A DNA stretch of 64,000 bases from Cucumis sativus (Eukaryota; Streptophyta; Magnoliopsida; Cucurbitales; Cucurbitaceae), in contig NC_026660.2 in assembly GCF_000004075.3 (NCBI RefSeq), positions 24,555,498 through 24,619,497 on the forward strand. The letters are read 5' to 3'. Positions 1 through 12,826 of this stretch are shown here, piece by piece (positions within the stretch are counted from its first letter, which is position 1; every line of letters begins with the position of its first letter). The translations under genes and the position numbers were made by a program. Below the pieces are notes generated by a model. It made no database searches. It saw only the letters and a program-made list of their open reading frames with translations, and was not told where the DNA came from.

Positions 1-3000
1 AAAAAAACGAGACAATAATTACAATAAATAATTTTAAATTAAGAAATAAAGTTAAAAGAAAAATTACAAAAAAACCAAAGTAGAAAACAAGCAAATAAAC
101 TAAAAGAGAACAAAATTAGAAGAAAAAAAAAGTTTCTCCACGTCCATCCTATATATATATATATATATGATATTTCAAACCATATTCTATGTTGTGATCT
201 AATTTTTTTATTAATTATTAAAGATTTATTTCTATATCATTAAATATTAAATATTGAAGAAAAAATACAAAAAGAAAAAATAAACATAAACTTCAAAATA
301 AACAAAACATAGTTTTCAGATATACATGTAGCAGTTAATGTAGGAGTGAGAATTTTAATTAGTTTTCAAAACTTTTGAAGTGCAACGAAAATCTTTAATA
401 TAATTTTTTGCTTTTGTCTATATATCTATCAATCATACAAAATAGAATTTGCTAGAGGAAACTGTGTAAACGAAAGTAAAAAGAAAAATCCTTATCTATC
501 ATTCAGCTCTAAATCAAAAAATGAATTTTGAGAAAAATTGAGTTGTGTGCAAACAAACCAAGAGAAAGATAGGTTTAAGAAAATGTAACGAATAAAACTC
601 ATTTTTATAGTAACAAGAATGATATTGCAAATTGCAAAATAACTAAAATTTCAAGAGTTTAAACCAACAAATCCATCAAAGTTTATCAACAACACGTGAT
701 CATCAAAATCTAAATATAATTTTTACTAGCATATCACCCCAATAGATTAAATAAAATTCTTAATAATCTCCTTTCAAATATTAAACATTTGCATATACTC
801 ATTCAACTAATCTGCACGTACGAGTGCTTGGTCATATTCATACACATAAATAAATAAAAAAACAGTAGTTATGATTTTTCTTTTCTAAATAAAAAATTAG
901 GACAAATTTTCATATTTGCTATTGCACTTTAATTTGATTATCAATTGTAAAACATTTTTTCGATCATTTATTGTACCAATAATTAATCAATCTAATTATG
1001 ATTATGTTATATAGTATAATAATAATTATTAGTTTTTGTGTCAGTCATATTGATCATATATTAAAGAAAGATTTGTTAATACTACGAGGTAACATGTTAT
1101 ATATATTTATTTTATACTTAAAAATATATTGTAATTGAACTATATACTACTTTAAATAACATAATTAAAACTCTAAAATATTTATAAAAAAAACTTTTAT
1201 TTTGCATTTTTCAACTTCAAAAAGTAAGATAATGTGTTTTGCTTTTAAGAAAATATATCGAACCATAAAAAAGATTATACGTTGAAAAAATTATAAGAGA
1301 AAAACAAGAAATTAAACCGAGCAAAATAAAGCATCCATGATGATGATTTATGATATAAAACAACAAATTTTGTAGTAGGTTACTTTTTTTTAAAGAAAAC
1401 AAATACAATTTATACTTTTAGATATCAAGATGAAATAAAGAAGGATTTGTTAGCGCACCAAAGAATATCATACCATGTTTATTGAATATATCTATCTTCA
1501 TAAATATGTTAATTGACCTTTTGCGCGGCCTACTTTAAAAATCATGACGACACAATGATCTATTTTTAAATTAATTATTGTCATTGTATAACTGTAGAAG
1601 GTACCGTGCTAAATCAAGAAAATTGTTTGTTGCAGAAAGAATATGAGAAAAATGATATTTAAAAAAGACAAGAAATATTTGTAAAAACGTTAGAATGTTG
1701 AAAAATGAAAATGGTCTTTTTAATAAGAAGAAAGTTATAAAATAAAATTATTAATTAGATGGATTTATGTTCAAGAAAGGAAACAAAAAAACTGACTCAT
1801 GGCTCTGACTTTAAAATATGTTCAAAAAAGGAAATAAATATGGGTTTGGCTTTGGCCAATCCTCCCTATCACTCCCAAGTCTTTTGGTAATCTCATATTT
1901 TTCTATTTTGGCTGCTGCCCATTGCACGTAATAATTAATGGAATTTCATTTACTATACGTACAAAAACTATAGGCAACAATTTATAGTGTTCACATTGGC
2001 TATATAATAATGTTCAAACGGAGTGCTGAGGAAGTAAAGTTAAGGCCCTAAGGGTAGTTGTATTATTCTAGAAGGTGAAGATCTAGACCATACCATTTTC
2101 AAAGAATATTTCCGTGTAGAACTCTATCTTTTGTTGGACTAAAGTTTAAATGTCAATCCAAACCCAATTATAGTTGAATTTAAGTCCAAATCTAATGTGA
2201 GCAATTAACATGTCCAATCTAATGTGAGTTTGGTAGGTGGTGAGAGCTGGCAAAGTGAAAACCATGAATGAGATTTTTTTTTAAAAAAATAGAGGAAATT
2301 AAATTATATGTTTAAGAGTAGGGTGGATGAGAGTTGGAATTAGTGAAACCCATCAAAGAATCATCTATTCTAATCCCAATTTTGGAAGATGTGATCATGC
2401 TCTATAAATAATATTTCAAACTAATTAAACCTATTATTAAACTTAAATTAAAAATTAAAAATTAGTTCAAAATTTATCCATCATTTTTAATTTAAAATCG
2501 TTTCCTATAAGTAAACACGTTTGAAATCTTAAGTTTAAGAATATTAAGTCATACTGATTAGATGAATATTTCAAATTTAAGAAAAAAAAAGAATGTGCTT
2601 TGAAATCAAAATTCACCCAATTCTAAAAATATATATTATATATAATTGGTTTCACCTACTTTGTAATTTTAATTTTACTAACTAAGTAATCAAACAAATT
2701 ATGTAATTTATTGTTCATTTTCTTTCTAGATAACTAAATTAAAATAAATGCATTTATTTAGAGATCACTTGACCTTGATGTAAGCTAATTCTTGTTAATA
2801 ATTATTCACATTACATCACTCCAATCAATCAATAATGAAAAGAAGAAAAAAAAAAAGACAATTAATTTTAATATTACTCTCCTCGAGTAAAACATCAAAA
2901 AATAATAATAATAAATTTTAATAATGGCTAATAAAAAAATTAAAAGCTATTGATCTTACTTTAACTAATTTAGAAATGCTTTCAATTTTATATTGTGGTA

Positions 3001-6000
3001 TATTTTGGAACCTCATACTATCTTTTCTTGACTAAACTCTCAAAATTTTATTTATTTATTTGGACCCGTTGGGCAGATAATGGGCCGATAATTTGGACGT
3101 AGAGGCCTTCCTTTGATAAGTCTTCTTTTGGAAATTTACAAATCGGCATTGCCCCCACTTTTAATTCATGTTTCTATTTTGTCCAAAGTTTAGGGTGAAA
3201 ATTAAATACATAAAGTTTTCTCATTATAAAAATAATTTTTTTAAAAAAAACTCGATTTAGTTCGAAAAACAATCAAAGTCTTATATTAGAGAAATTATCG
3301 TACATTATATAAGCAAAAACAATAATTTTCAATGGTATGAATTTAAATGTGGAATAAAACAATTAAATCATGTGGAATAAAACTTGTAAGATGTTTATAA
3401 TATAACTAATTAAATCATGTATTATTTTAACATCAACCAAAACATTAATGTTTCTTCCTTTTCTTTTCTTTTTTTCTTCCTTTTTTGTTGACTTTGACTC
3501 CAATATCTTTTCCCAAAAAAAATCTAATATTTTCTAACATTTTTTCTTTGTATTTGTATTTTCATTTGATACATAAAAGTAAAAAAAAGTAGGTTTTATC
3601 TTAATTATACCTATGTTCATGCAATTCAAATGTCCAATTAAAAATTTTCATCTTACGTATTTTTCTTAAATATATATATACGTTAAAAAGTAGATTTTAT
3701 GAGATTAGAGAAAACCATTGTTGCTTGTAAAAGTAAAATACATTTCAATCAAATCTTGTTTTTGATTTCTTCCTTGCTTCCTCTACTTATTTGTTTATAT
3801 TAATGAAGTAGAGATGTTCTGATACACATGTTGACATATCTCGTATATTTTTCAAGAAAAGAAAAAAAAAGCAAACTTTGATACAAAATATTCTAACATA
3901 ATCTTCTTGTTTTGAAGTAAAAAAAAAAAAAGTTGTGTTTATTTTATTTGAATTACATTATGAAGTATTTAATTTTAAAAGTAGATAATTTTTTTAAAAA
4001 ATATATATATAATTAGAAGGTTTGGAAACCAATTTTAAACAGATTTATCAAAATAATTTAAATAAAAATGGGTTTTTAAAAATATTTTTCTGAAATTAAT
4101 CCAAACCACGATTAGTCTACCAATTTTGATTAAAAGCCCTAAACCTTTATTTTTCTGTTTTTGTAAAAAACAAAATAAAAACAGGTTCATTTATTACTCC
4201 CAACAAATAATCTCTGTAACTTTCAATCATTTTCTTAAAGATTTTCGTAATTTTCTCTCAATTTTTTTTTTGTCAACATCAATGTTCTCAGCAACATATT
4301 CATCGTAGCTTAAAACCTCAATAGTCAATACCAACTAACATCAATTTAGCTAAACCATATAATTGTTAAAATGTCAGCCCCCCCATTATCACCAGCTTGG
4401 TTCGCCTAGGAATGAAGTGACAAACATGTGTCTACCTTCTCTTTCCTTTTCCTTTAACTTCATTTATTTATTTTTTTCCTTCTCGTGTGTTTCAAATTTA
4501 TCGACGATCAATCAAGGTTGATCACGCTTTAGCCACAAGGAAATGTTCTGCCTACCATACTCGCTTCTTTGGAATTCAAAAGACATCATCAAAATCATAT
4601 TTCAATGGGTCATAATTGATTACGCTGCTTTCAAAGTGGACTATGCTATATTTTTGGTCTTTGGCTGAAGTTGAGAAAGAGTGAGAAATTTTGTTTGTGT
4701 TAGTTAACTAGTTCTCTTCTATCATTTATCAAAGTTGGTAACATTTCGGACTATTATCATTATTTGAAAGCAACTTATTAACAACATAATTATAGTCAAC
4801 AATAACGGCTTGGCCATGTGTTTCTTTTTCAATCATTTTCTTTATTCTGTTGTTCTTGATTAGTTCTACTTTCCCTAAAAAGTTTGCTCCACACACACAG
4901 TGAAACATCCTCTTAATGATGATGTTGAGCACAGAGGTTTATGGCTTTGGGGCGTTTTACCTGATATTACTGAGGTGGTAGAGTCTTTTAGTTCTAGAGA
5001 GTATTACTGAGGTGGCAGATATGTCTTTTAATTCTAGAGAGTTTTACCCCTTAAGTACCATTTTAGAGGGTATCCATCAAACACTGTCTAATAATGCATT
5101 CATGTGTGTTACGAAATACAAATGATCCTTTTCACAAAGTTCAACCATTTCTGACAAGTATTTGACATTTAATTTATTCCTACACAAATAGTTTTAACTT
5201 TCAGATTGTCCAACAAGCATGGAATACGTCTCTTTAGAGTTTTTCTCTCTAGGTGTGATGATTTTCCTTCTTAGTTGCTTTCATATTGCAAGCACGATAC
5301 TAGACACTTTGTAATTTATTACGTCCCAAATGAGATTTAATCCGTTTCAAAAAAGAGAAAAAACCTTTTACTGTGGATTTCTAAAAGTAGAGAGATGTCC
5401 TAATTAGTGGTTGCCAAAATCTTCAATTCAAAAATAGAATATCATAAAAGTAGGGGATTATTTCAAGTCCAAACACAAATGAAAATATTCATCTTTTGTG
5501 AAAAAATGAATCCTTTGTCAAAGATCTTCAAGATCTTTGAATGAGCATCAAGTTTCTCATCCTCTACCCCACACCTTAGAAACGTAAAAAAGCTTTTTCC
5601 ATGTTGAAAAAACAACCCTTCTTTATGTTAGGCCAAGCCCCCATGTTCCAAAATATATAATATATATTATATAAGAAGAAAATAAAGAAAAACCACTTGC
5701 AAAGCCAACAAACCAAACCCCATATCCACATTCACATCCCCCATGTGCTGGCCCCTCTATAATAAATAATCTTTTCTAAGGTCAAAGATGACTAATAAAC
5801 CACCCTCCCCTGCCCCTTGAATTCATCCAAACCAGAAAAGGCACAATTGACATAAGAAAGAGACTAGAGAGAAAGAGAGATATGGCCTTCCTATTTGAGT
5901 TTTACATGATATAGAACAGGCAGTGAGGTTTCAAGACTCAGTAGATTAACAATATATCAGTATTAGCATTGCTTATTAAGAGAAAATTTACGCGAAAAGT

Positions 6001-6163
6001 AGTTTTTTGATTCTCTTTTTAAACTTGATAGAGAAGTTAAGAATTTAATGATCAAAAGATGTAACAAATAGAAAGGATGATGATAAACCGATTCGTTCGA
6101 CGATAACGGATAACCCTAATTTAGAAGATGTTGTTTGCTTTTACTGCATTGCCAAATTATCTA
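1..6163. other. AT-rich intergenic region
   Basis: I see no convincing gene here. The stretch is dominated by A/T runs, and the open frames are short (about 60 aa) with no recognisable motif. It contains a short (TA)n run at 151-168 and an imperfect tandem duplication at 4963-5040. The last few hundred bases before 6164 are probably the 3' untranslated region of the MED26-like gene on the minus strand; its poly(A) site cannot be fixed from sequence alone. Confidence 0.6.
4963..5040. repeat. Imperfect tandem duplication, about 38-40 bp unit
   Basis: Two adjacent units share TATTACTGAGGTGG followed by GTCTTTTA and TTCTAGAGAG, at 4963-5000 and 5001-5040. The block is bracketed by TTTTACC on both sides. 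It is non-coding and has no clear mobile-element hallmark. Confidence 0.8.
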
Positions 6164-8211
6164 TCACCAGTGTCTGCCTTGAGAACCACCACCACTGCCT
6201 TTGTTCTTTGAGAAGAAGGCATTCTTTGGCTTTGGGATCTCATGGATGTCCATGACTTGAATTGTTCTTTGCCTTTTAGCTTCAAAAAAAGAAACAGACA
6301 AACAGAAATTAGTATGTTTTGTTTGTTCTAAAAAGAGCCAGAAATGAAATCAAAGAGAACTTAGATGTAGGCCAAACCATTTTCAGCTTCCTTGTAATTC
6401 TCTTGAAGCCTTTTTCTAGCCGATGCAAGCTTTTGGGAATCAAAATTTGCTTCTTTCTGTTGTTCTTTCTGTCTCTGCAAATGGCCATCAATTCAATTGA
6501 CATAATAAGAAAAACATTCCTAAAACAGCTAAGTTGTTGAAGACAAAATTTGGCTGACTGTAAGTAAGGTAAGACCATGCATATCATCTGGGACCTGAGA
6601 AAATTTAGACCTACCACTCAAATTTTGTCAAATTTCAACACAATTGATCCCAGTTTGAGTTAAGTTTGTTATGTTTTCGGAAGCATAAGAATCGTAAGTT
6701 TCAATTTTCTTCCTCCATTTTTGGCAACCAAACATAGAGTTAAAAGACTCTAATTTGGTTACCATACATTTTGAGGAGTTAAAGACGACGTTGGAGCTTG
6801 TTGTGTTGGTTTCGGAAGGGCATCTCTTCTTGGAACGGATTTCCCCTTCGGTTCCGGTTCTGAGTTATTTCTATCGGACCCAGAACCTCCATCTACCAAA
6901 ACAAAGAAAAAGGGAGGGATCATGAGAAACCAAATCAATCCGTGGTACATGATGACAAGTGAAACAATAAGCTCTAATTCAATACTCACTGTGTGGATTC
7001 GGAGAGTATGCAAAATCAGGAACCTACACAACAACAACAATAAAACATTAGAAACTATGAAAAGGATAAACTTCTTAACGAACATTAGAACCGAATACGA
7101 TGAATGATTTCAGTTCACCTGATGATAGCCATTTTGAGGAGCTTTTTGCTGGGGTGAGTCGCCATCAGCTGTCATTGACAGTAGAAACCATTCTTAGCTA
7201 AATCTTTCTACAAACAGAGTGACTAAGATTTAACCTTACGAAGGAATTGAATGACGAAGTTCAAAACTGGTCTCTACCTAAGAGTGTAGCTGTTTGCTCC
7301 CCAGGCTGATTCAACCTGACCCATTCATCAACAATCTCCTTCCATTTTCTGTCGAAAAACAAATTGATATCGTTAACAAACAGTTGAATTGAACTGATAA
7401 TTCACCAACTATCCTCTTCTGAAAATTACAAGCATCAACCATTCCTTCAAATATGTAAAAAATTATGTACCTGACAAGATGTTTCACCAATCTACGAACA
7501 TCATTTGATGGATGCTTTCTCAACCGATTCACATGCCTTCCAATATCAGTTTCCTAACAAGAACAAGAAGAATTAAGAAACAGAGAAGAAGAAAAAGAAA
7601 AGGAATTTACATACACAAAGAACAAGAAAAACCACCCCATAAACACTTACCTTAAGAGCTTGGAATGTTATATCCATGTCTGCTAAGTTTTGAAGCAGTT
7701 CAACCAAAGCATCTTCAGGCTAAAACAGGCCAAAAAACAACAAATTGGTAAAGATAAGAGAAAAAATCCCTCAAAACAATCAAAGAATTCTGTACAATCA
7801 GTATCAAAAGAAGAAGACCTGCTGAGGAATTTCGAGCTGTTCCTTTATTTCCAGAACCTTCTTCTGTTCATCATCAAACAATCCTGCATATGGGTCTGCT
7901 CCATCGTCATCCCCTTCCACTACAACGAACTGCGGCGTTGAAGGGGAAGCTTCCTTAACCTCACCTGACCCCTGTTTGATTTCACAGCCATTAGAGCGAC
8001 CGTCATGGTTGCGATCCGTATCACAGTTCCGACATCGAGATGGCGGCGAAGTCAACGCGTAGAGCCTCTCAACGATTCCATCTCTCCGATTCTTCAATTG
8101 GTTACCGTAATCTAATGAAGCGACCTCCATAGCTGTATCGATGAAAGTCCAAACATCGACGCCGGCTGTATCTAATATAGTTCGGAAATCATCTAAATCC
8201 AACCGAACCAT
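6164..8211 (-). CDS. MED26C: Mediator subunit 26-like protein with TFIIS N-terminal (LW) domain
   Basis: Spliced minus-strand gene. Coding exons in transcript order are 8211-7819, 7719-7651, 7553-7471, 7348-7278, 7168-7119, 7023-6990, 6892-6768, 6474-6378 and 6279-6164, which sum to 1038 nt or 345 aa. The start is the first in-frame ATG after a leader that itself seems spliced (acceptor at 8285). The N-terminus ([20 protein letters not shown]) matches the plant MED26b/c type. Residues from about 132 to 205 form the helical TFIIS N-terminal/LW domain ([20 protein letters not shown], then [20 protein letters not shown]). A low-complexity Ser/Pro-rich linker follows. The C-terminus has the conserved [20 protein letters not shown] helix and [11 protein letters not shown]. 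In this family the protein is a nuclear Mediator component linking activators and elongation factors to RNA polymerase II. The junction 6768/6474 is the least certain; an extra small exon between them cannot be excluded. Neighbours share neither strand nor pathway. Confidence 0.9.
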
Positions 8212-8810
8212 TTTTTTAAGAGTCCGATTAGAAGAATCGGAGATTGATTGAGAGAAGAGAAAGGTTGTCTTCCCGATAAACAATCTGAAAAAGAAAAAAA
8301 CGTTCGTAGTTCTTGTTTTCAGTAATGGACTCAGGAAACAGAAACGGATCTAAGATGGAAGTTTATTATTCTACTTCCAAACTCTGACAATAAACAAAAG
8401 AGAAGGAAAAACGCTAGAAATTGCACAGAAACCCCAGTGGTGGAAAAGCAAAATCGTCATAATCCATTAATGAAATTTTGTGAAAGAAACAAAAAAGAAA
8501 AGAAACCCAAATGACATAGAATAGATCTGATTCGATCCTAAAGAAAAGCTTAACCGATCGTTTTCAGAATCCAAACTCTCAGTTGCCGTTCGGAAGGAAA
8601 AAGAAGAAGTAGAAGAAGACAACCCGTCAAAATTACAGAAACCCAAGTCAGGAAACAAAATTAAGAACACAAAAAGCAACTGAAACAATAAATTAAAAAG
8701 AACCCAAATCAAAACTACGGAATATTCCTTGAGAAGACGAAGACAGCCGGAATTTCGTCCTCAAAGAATTAAAAGGGAAAATTTTGGAAGTGGGTCAATT
8801 CACATTAGGT

Positions 8811-8835
8811 AGAAGAAGAAGAAGAAGAAGAAGAA
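8811..8835. repeat. (AGA)n trinucleotide microsatellite
   Basis: About eight perfect AGA/GAA units lie within the probable leader or promoter of the MED26-like gene. Confidence 0.9.
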
Positions 8836-10181
8836 TGTTCCAAAATCAAAACCCAAGTCGAGAAATTTTGTTTTCCTTTTGGAGTTTGTGGTTAAGTTAA
8901 TAGTCTCATCCATCCATCATCATCATGCTCATAGAATCAATCAATATTGAAACTGATAGAAAACATGACCATGAAAACGAAAACCGAAGTTCCTGAAAGG
9001 AAACGACGGCCGGGAAATTTGATCTGAGCAAAGAATTAAGAGAATGAAGAACAAAAAAAGAAGAGAGAATATTGAAGCGTGTTGGGTTGAAATTTGTTCC
9101 TATATCCAGATAGGATTTTCCCTTCCTTTCACAGCTCTGACCCTATGAATTCTTCTTCTCCCATTCGCATTCATTGGCGCGTGTTTAATCTTAATTACTT
9201 CAATTAAAATTAAATCCCTCATTAATTAGTGGCCCAAATCCTTTTTCTCAATGCCTCTTCAAACCCAGGCCCATTTTTTCTCCTAATTCAGGGATTAGAA
9301 CCTTCCTCACCTTTCCCCATTTTCACCTAATTTCTTGTTTTTTTATTAATTAATCTCTTTCTTTTTCAAACCCCTTTCTATTTCTATTTCTATATCTTCT
9401 TCCTTGTATTTACTTACCATTCTTTAGGGTACCCTTTTGTCATTTTCCTTTTCATTATTCATCCAATTACCTAAACTAAGTCGATTTAAGATCATAAACC
9501 GTTATGTAGAGTTTACCACTTTATTGTAAACATATATTAAGATACATACGACATTTGTAATCAATTATAAGTCAAAATCATACTGTCTTTTTCTAACCTA
9601 ATCTACATTTGTAATCAATTAATGAAAATTGTTCTATTTGCTTTGTACATTACCTTTAATCATCTTTTATATATATATATATATATTATTGCAACAATTA
9701 TGTTATATTACATATGTGTTAATCTTTATAGGATAAAATAGTGAAAATGCAACAAATACAAAATCTTTCAAGGTATGGTACCAAAGAGTAGTTCATGTGC
9801 AACCTTTTCTGGGTTGAACTTTTGAGAGGATGTGAAAGATTACAAATGTAACATTTGTTTGTCTATTGCAATGATTTGTACGGTAAAACTTTACGAACGA
9901 ATATATATTTAAGAAAGTAAAAAAGTTATGATTTACCTACACGTTGATGAACTAAATTGTGTGAGAGACATATTGATATATAGATGGTATTCTTGTGTTT
10001 GAAGGTAAGCTTTAGGTTATGAAAACTAACACATGTTGGAGTACCTATGCTTTGAAGAAATCTATCAAAATTAAGCTTGTCCCTCGTCCTATATATAGAT
10101 TGTGACATGCAATGTTATTATTTTTGTTGCATGGTATACCAGCTTAATTGATTGCATGTTATTTCCTATGTTATACACAAG

Positions 10182-10217
10182 GTCCAAGGACCAAGGACCA
10201 TTGACCATTGACCATTG
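10182..10217. repeat. Two adjacent 7-bp minisatellites
   Basis: Two CAAGGAC units run straight into three CATTGAC units, so the second array looks like a mutated expansion of the first. Non-coding. Confidence 0.85.
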
Positions 10218-11100
10218 AGGATGAAGCTTCTTCATAAGATATTTTAATTGAACTTAATTGATGTGATATTCTTGTTAGGTCAATTTCATCCTACCTCAAA
10301 TCAAGAAACTGCTTAAATGTTAACCAATTACCATGCAAGAAACTTGATTGTTGTTACAAAATTATATGGTCATCAATTATTGAAATCTAGTCATTATTAG
10401 GGTATATGATTTAAAAGGAAAGAAATAAGCAATAAATAAATTAAATTAAGGTAAGCCTTGAATGTATAATTTGGTGTGATGTAATGTAACCATACGACAA
10501 AATCTTTGTAATACTTTCGTCAAATTTTGAAAAAATAAATAAATAGTTGACTTTAAATATTAGAGTCATCGCAGTGTTGGAAGCATAACTCACATGAAAA
10601 ACAAAAACGACTAATATACAAACTCTTAAAATCAAATAAAAAGAATACATTTAATAGAGTTTGATTTCAATTTTCTCAAATTTCAATTGTTCCACATGTT
10701 GTTAGACTATCTTATATATAATGTATAATCTTAGGTTGGTATATTGATATATATTGCTTTTGATAGAGGAAGTTAAACACAAATTTAGATATATATTAGT
10801 TAGATTATTCAAATAAACTAGCATTTTACAACATGATTTGGATTTAAATTTTTTTAATCTATAACATTATGATTAAATAGATATGTTTAATTATAATAGT
10901 TTGAAGTATGTGTGAGTTGGGCATTTTAATTGGATTTTAAAATGGTGACATTTGTTGGCCTTTTTCTCTCCACCTCTGTATTGCAATAATTTGTTTAGCA
11001 CAGGAGTTGAAAGAATGAAGACGAAGAAAAAAACAAACTAAGAAAATTTGATGAGAAATCAAATCATACCAAATTAAATGGCTAAAGGAAGGGGGAAAAA

Positions 11101-11127
11101 GTAAAAAAGTAAAAAAGTAAAAAAGTA
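11101..11127. repeat. GTAAAAAA octamer tandem repeat
   Basis: Three perfect GTAAAAAA units plus a partial fourth. Non-coding. Confidence 0.9.
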
Positions 11128-12189
11128 GAAACCCAAAATCATTAAGAAAATGTTTATAAAAAGCTCTATATTTGAAATGTAGCCAATATTTTGTTTAATA
11201 AAAAGTGTGCTTTTTCTAATTATTTCCATAAAGAAATAAAACATTAGTCAATTTACAAATATAAAGACAAGTTTGTTAAACTATATTTTTGGGTTTCCAA
11301 AATTTGCCTTAGTTTCAAAAGCACTCATAAAATAAAATGTTAACACTTTGATCTATAAACGGGAGAAGATTTATTAAGAGATAAGAATGCCTCTCATATT
11401 ATCGATTTTTTGTATTTTAATAATTATTTTAAAATATTATATTACAGTATATATTAAATAATGAGTTGTTATAGCATAGTGGTTTAAATCTTGCATTTTT
11501 AATAATTTTATTTATTTTGTTTATATCAAAACTGGTTGAGAACAATTGTAATACAAAATTTTTAAAATAAAATAAATGGTTACGGAAAGAGTAATTTTTT
11601 GGTTTTTTTTAAAATTAAGCCTATAAAATATTACTTTGTTCATTGTGAATGTTTGAAAAGTATTTTAAAATCCAAAAGTATATTTTCAAATATAGTTTAT
11701 TCAGAAAAATGGATGAATAAAGTTATGAAAAAGTAGTTTTGAAAAGAGCCGTAAAAAATAGACCATAAACCAACAAATTTAGAGATAAACGAGTGTTCGT
11801 AGATTTAATCTTCAAAACTGAAAGTAGAAAATCTTTTATTATCAAATTAGATGTAATTTTAGGGATATTTTCTTTTTAAAAAATAAACTATTTGCTTCCA
11901 TTAAAAAAATTCAAAAAATACACACATAATAGGTAAATATTTGGACAATTTTACTATTACTTTTTAAACAAATTTTTTAGTACTCAAATAAACAAATTGG
12001 AAACTGACATTTAATTTGAAAAGAATAAAAAAAAAGAAAAAGAAGAAAAATAATATAATTCTCTCACGAACTTACAATTCAGATCGGTGGGAGTTCGGAA
12101 GTTAAAAAAAAGGCCCCAATCGCTTTTCCACGTGTTAATAATCTTCTATAGGCGGATAAGAACAATAGCGGGCACATAGAAAGGAAAAT

Positions 12190-12194
12190 AAAAA
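12190..12194 (-). terminator. RNA polymerase III terminator of the tRNA
   Basis: Five A residues on the plus strand, that is TTTTT on the tRNA strand, start one base after the tRNA 3' end. This is the usual Pol III stop signal. Confidence 0.85.
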
Positions 12195-12195
12195 G

Positions 12196-12269
12196 TGGCC
12201 CATGCAGGTTTCGAACCTGCGACCTTCGCGTTATTAGCACGACGCTCTAACCAACTGAGCTAATAGGCC
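12196..12269 (-). tRNA. tRNA-Ile, anticodon AAU
   Basis: A 74-nt cloverleaf reads on the minus strand. The acceptor stem GGCCTAT pairs with ATGGGCC, with one G-U pair. The D arm is TAGCTCAGTTGGTTAGAGC (box A), and the T arm carries GGTTCGAACC (box B). The anticodon loop reads CT-AAT-AA, placing the anticodon at 12233-12235. A34 is expected to be edited to inosine, so the tRNA reads AUU, AUC and AUA isoleucine codons. There is no intron. The discriminator base is A and CCA is not encoded, as usual in eukaryotic nuclear genes. A T5 terminator follows directly. Confidence 0.97.
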
Positions 12270-12822
12270 ATATGTTAGTAAGAGAACACATATGCTTTTA
12301 TATTCCATTTTTTAAAAAAGAAAAATACCTTTATACATTAGAACAAATATTGTGAAGAAGAAGAAACAAGAAAAAATTTCAATTGCTTTAGGTTGTCGCG
12401 ATCACCTCTATTTCGACTCTCCTTCATTTAAGGCAATTTGTTATTCTTTTACATTTACTTACTTCTAAAAATCTTTGAATATCCAATTTCTTATAATGAC
12501 ATTGTTTAAGGTTGAATTGTTTCTTTGAATTTTGGGACTTTAGAATGCTTTCCCATACTATTAGATTTTTCTTTTCTTTTGAGTTTATGGTTATGTTTTG
12601 AACTTGTAGGAGATTATTTGAAGAAAAAAAAACCACAATACTTTTGGGGTTATTTCTCATTATTCCCTCGAAAAGCACCCATATGGGCATGATAATTGAT
12701 ATCAATGGTCTTAAAGGGTTAGTTTCTTTTAGGTCATTTATATATTTCTAATGGGCAGTTGAATCTCAGTAATCTCCCGCGCATCTGATAATGCTTCTCA
12801 CTGAAGCCGGTGAAGAAGCAAT
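12270..12822. other. Intergenic promoter and leader region of the WDR83-like gene
   Basis: This spacer separates the tRNA from the WDR83-like start. It holds a TATA-like motif at 12739-12745 and a short upstream open reading frame starting at 12791. Nothing else is recognised. Confidence 0.6.
12739..12745 (+). promoter_or_regulatory. Candidate TATA box for the WDR83-like gene
   Basis: TATATAT lies 84 bp upstream of the start codon. A transcription start about 30 bp downstream would give a leader of roughly 50 nt, just long enough to include the uORF at 12791. This is a positional inference only. Confidence 0.4.
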
Positions 12823-12826
12823 ATGA
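12791..12826 (+). other. Upstream ORF whose stop overlaps the WDR83 start (ATGA)
   Basis: ATG CTT CTC ... ATA TGA encodes an 11-residue peptide (MLLTEAGEEAI). The TGA stop at 12824-12826 overlaps the main ATG at 12823-12825 by two bases. If transcribed, ribosomes finishing the uORF would sit on the main start codon. Its presence in the mRNA depends on the true cap site. Confidence 0.5.

Larger units (their letters stand above)
8212..12195. other. MED26-like leader and promoter, then AT-rich intergenic DNA
   Basis: From 8212 to about 9150 lies the probable 5' untranslated region of the MED26-like gene. A CAG acceptor at about 8285 on the minus strand suggests a leader intron, but I could not place its donor. 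Beyond that the sequence is AT-rich with small repeats: (AGA)n at 8811-8835, (TA)n near 9668-9686, two heptamer minisatellites at 10182-10217 and an octamer repeat at 11101-11127. I see no gene. Confidence 0.6.

Noticed and set aside
6582..6600. Extra MED26 mini-exon (GTCCCAGATGATATGCATG)
   Set aside because: It has a good acceptor, but no donor keeps the frame; direct joining of 6768 to 6474 gives an intact 345-aa protein.
6309..6617. 102-codon minus-strand frame in the MED26 3' part
   Set aside because: It is the wrong frame; the correct reading of 6474-6378 gives the conserved [10 protein letters not shown] helix.
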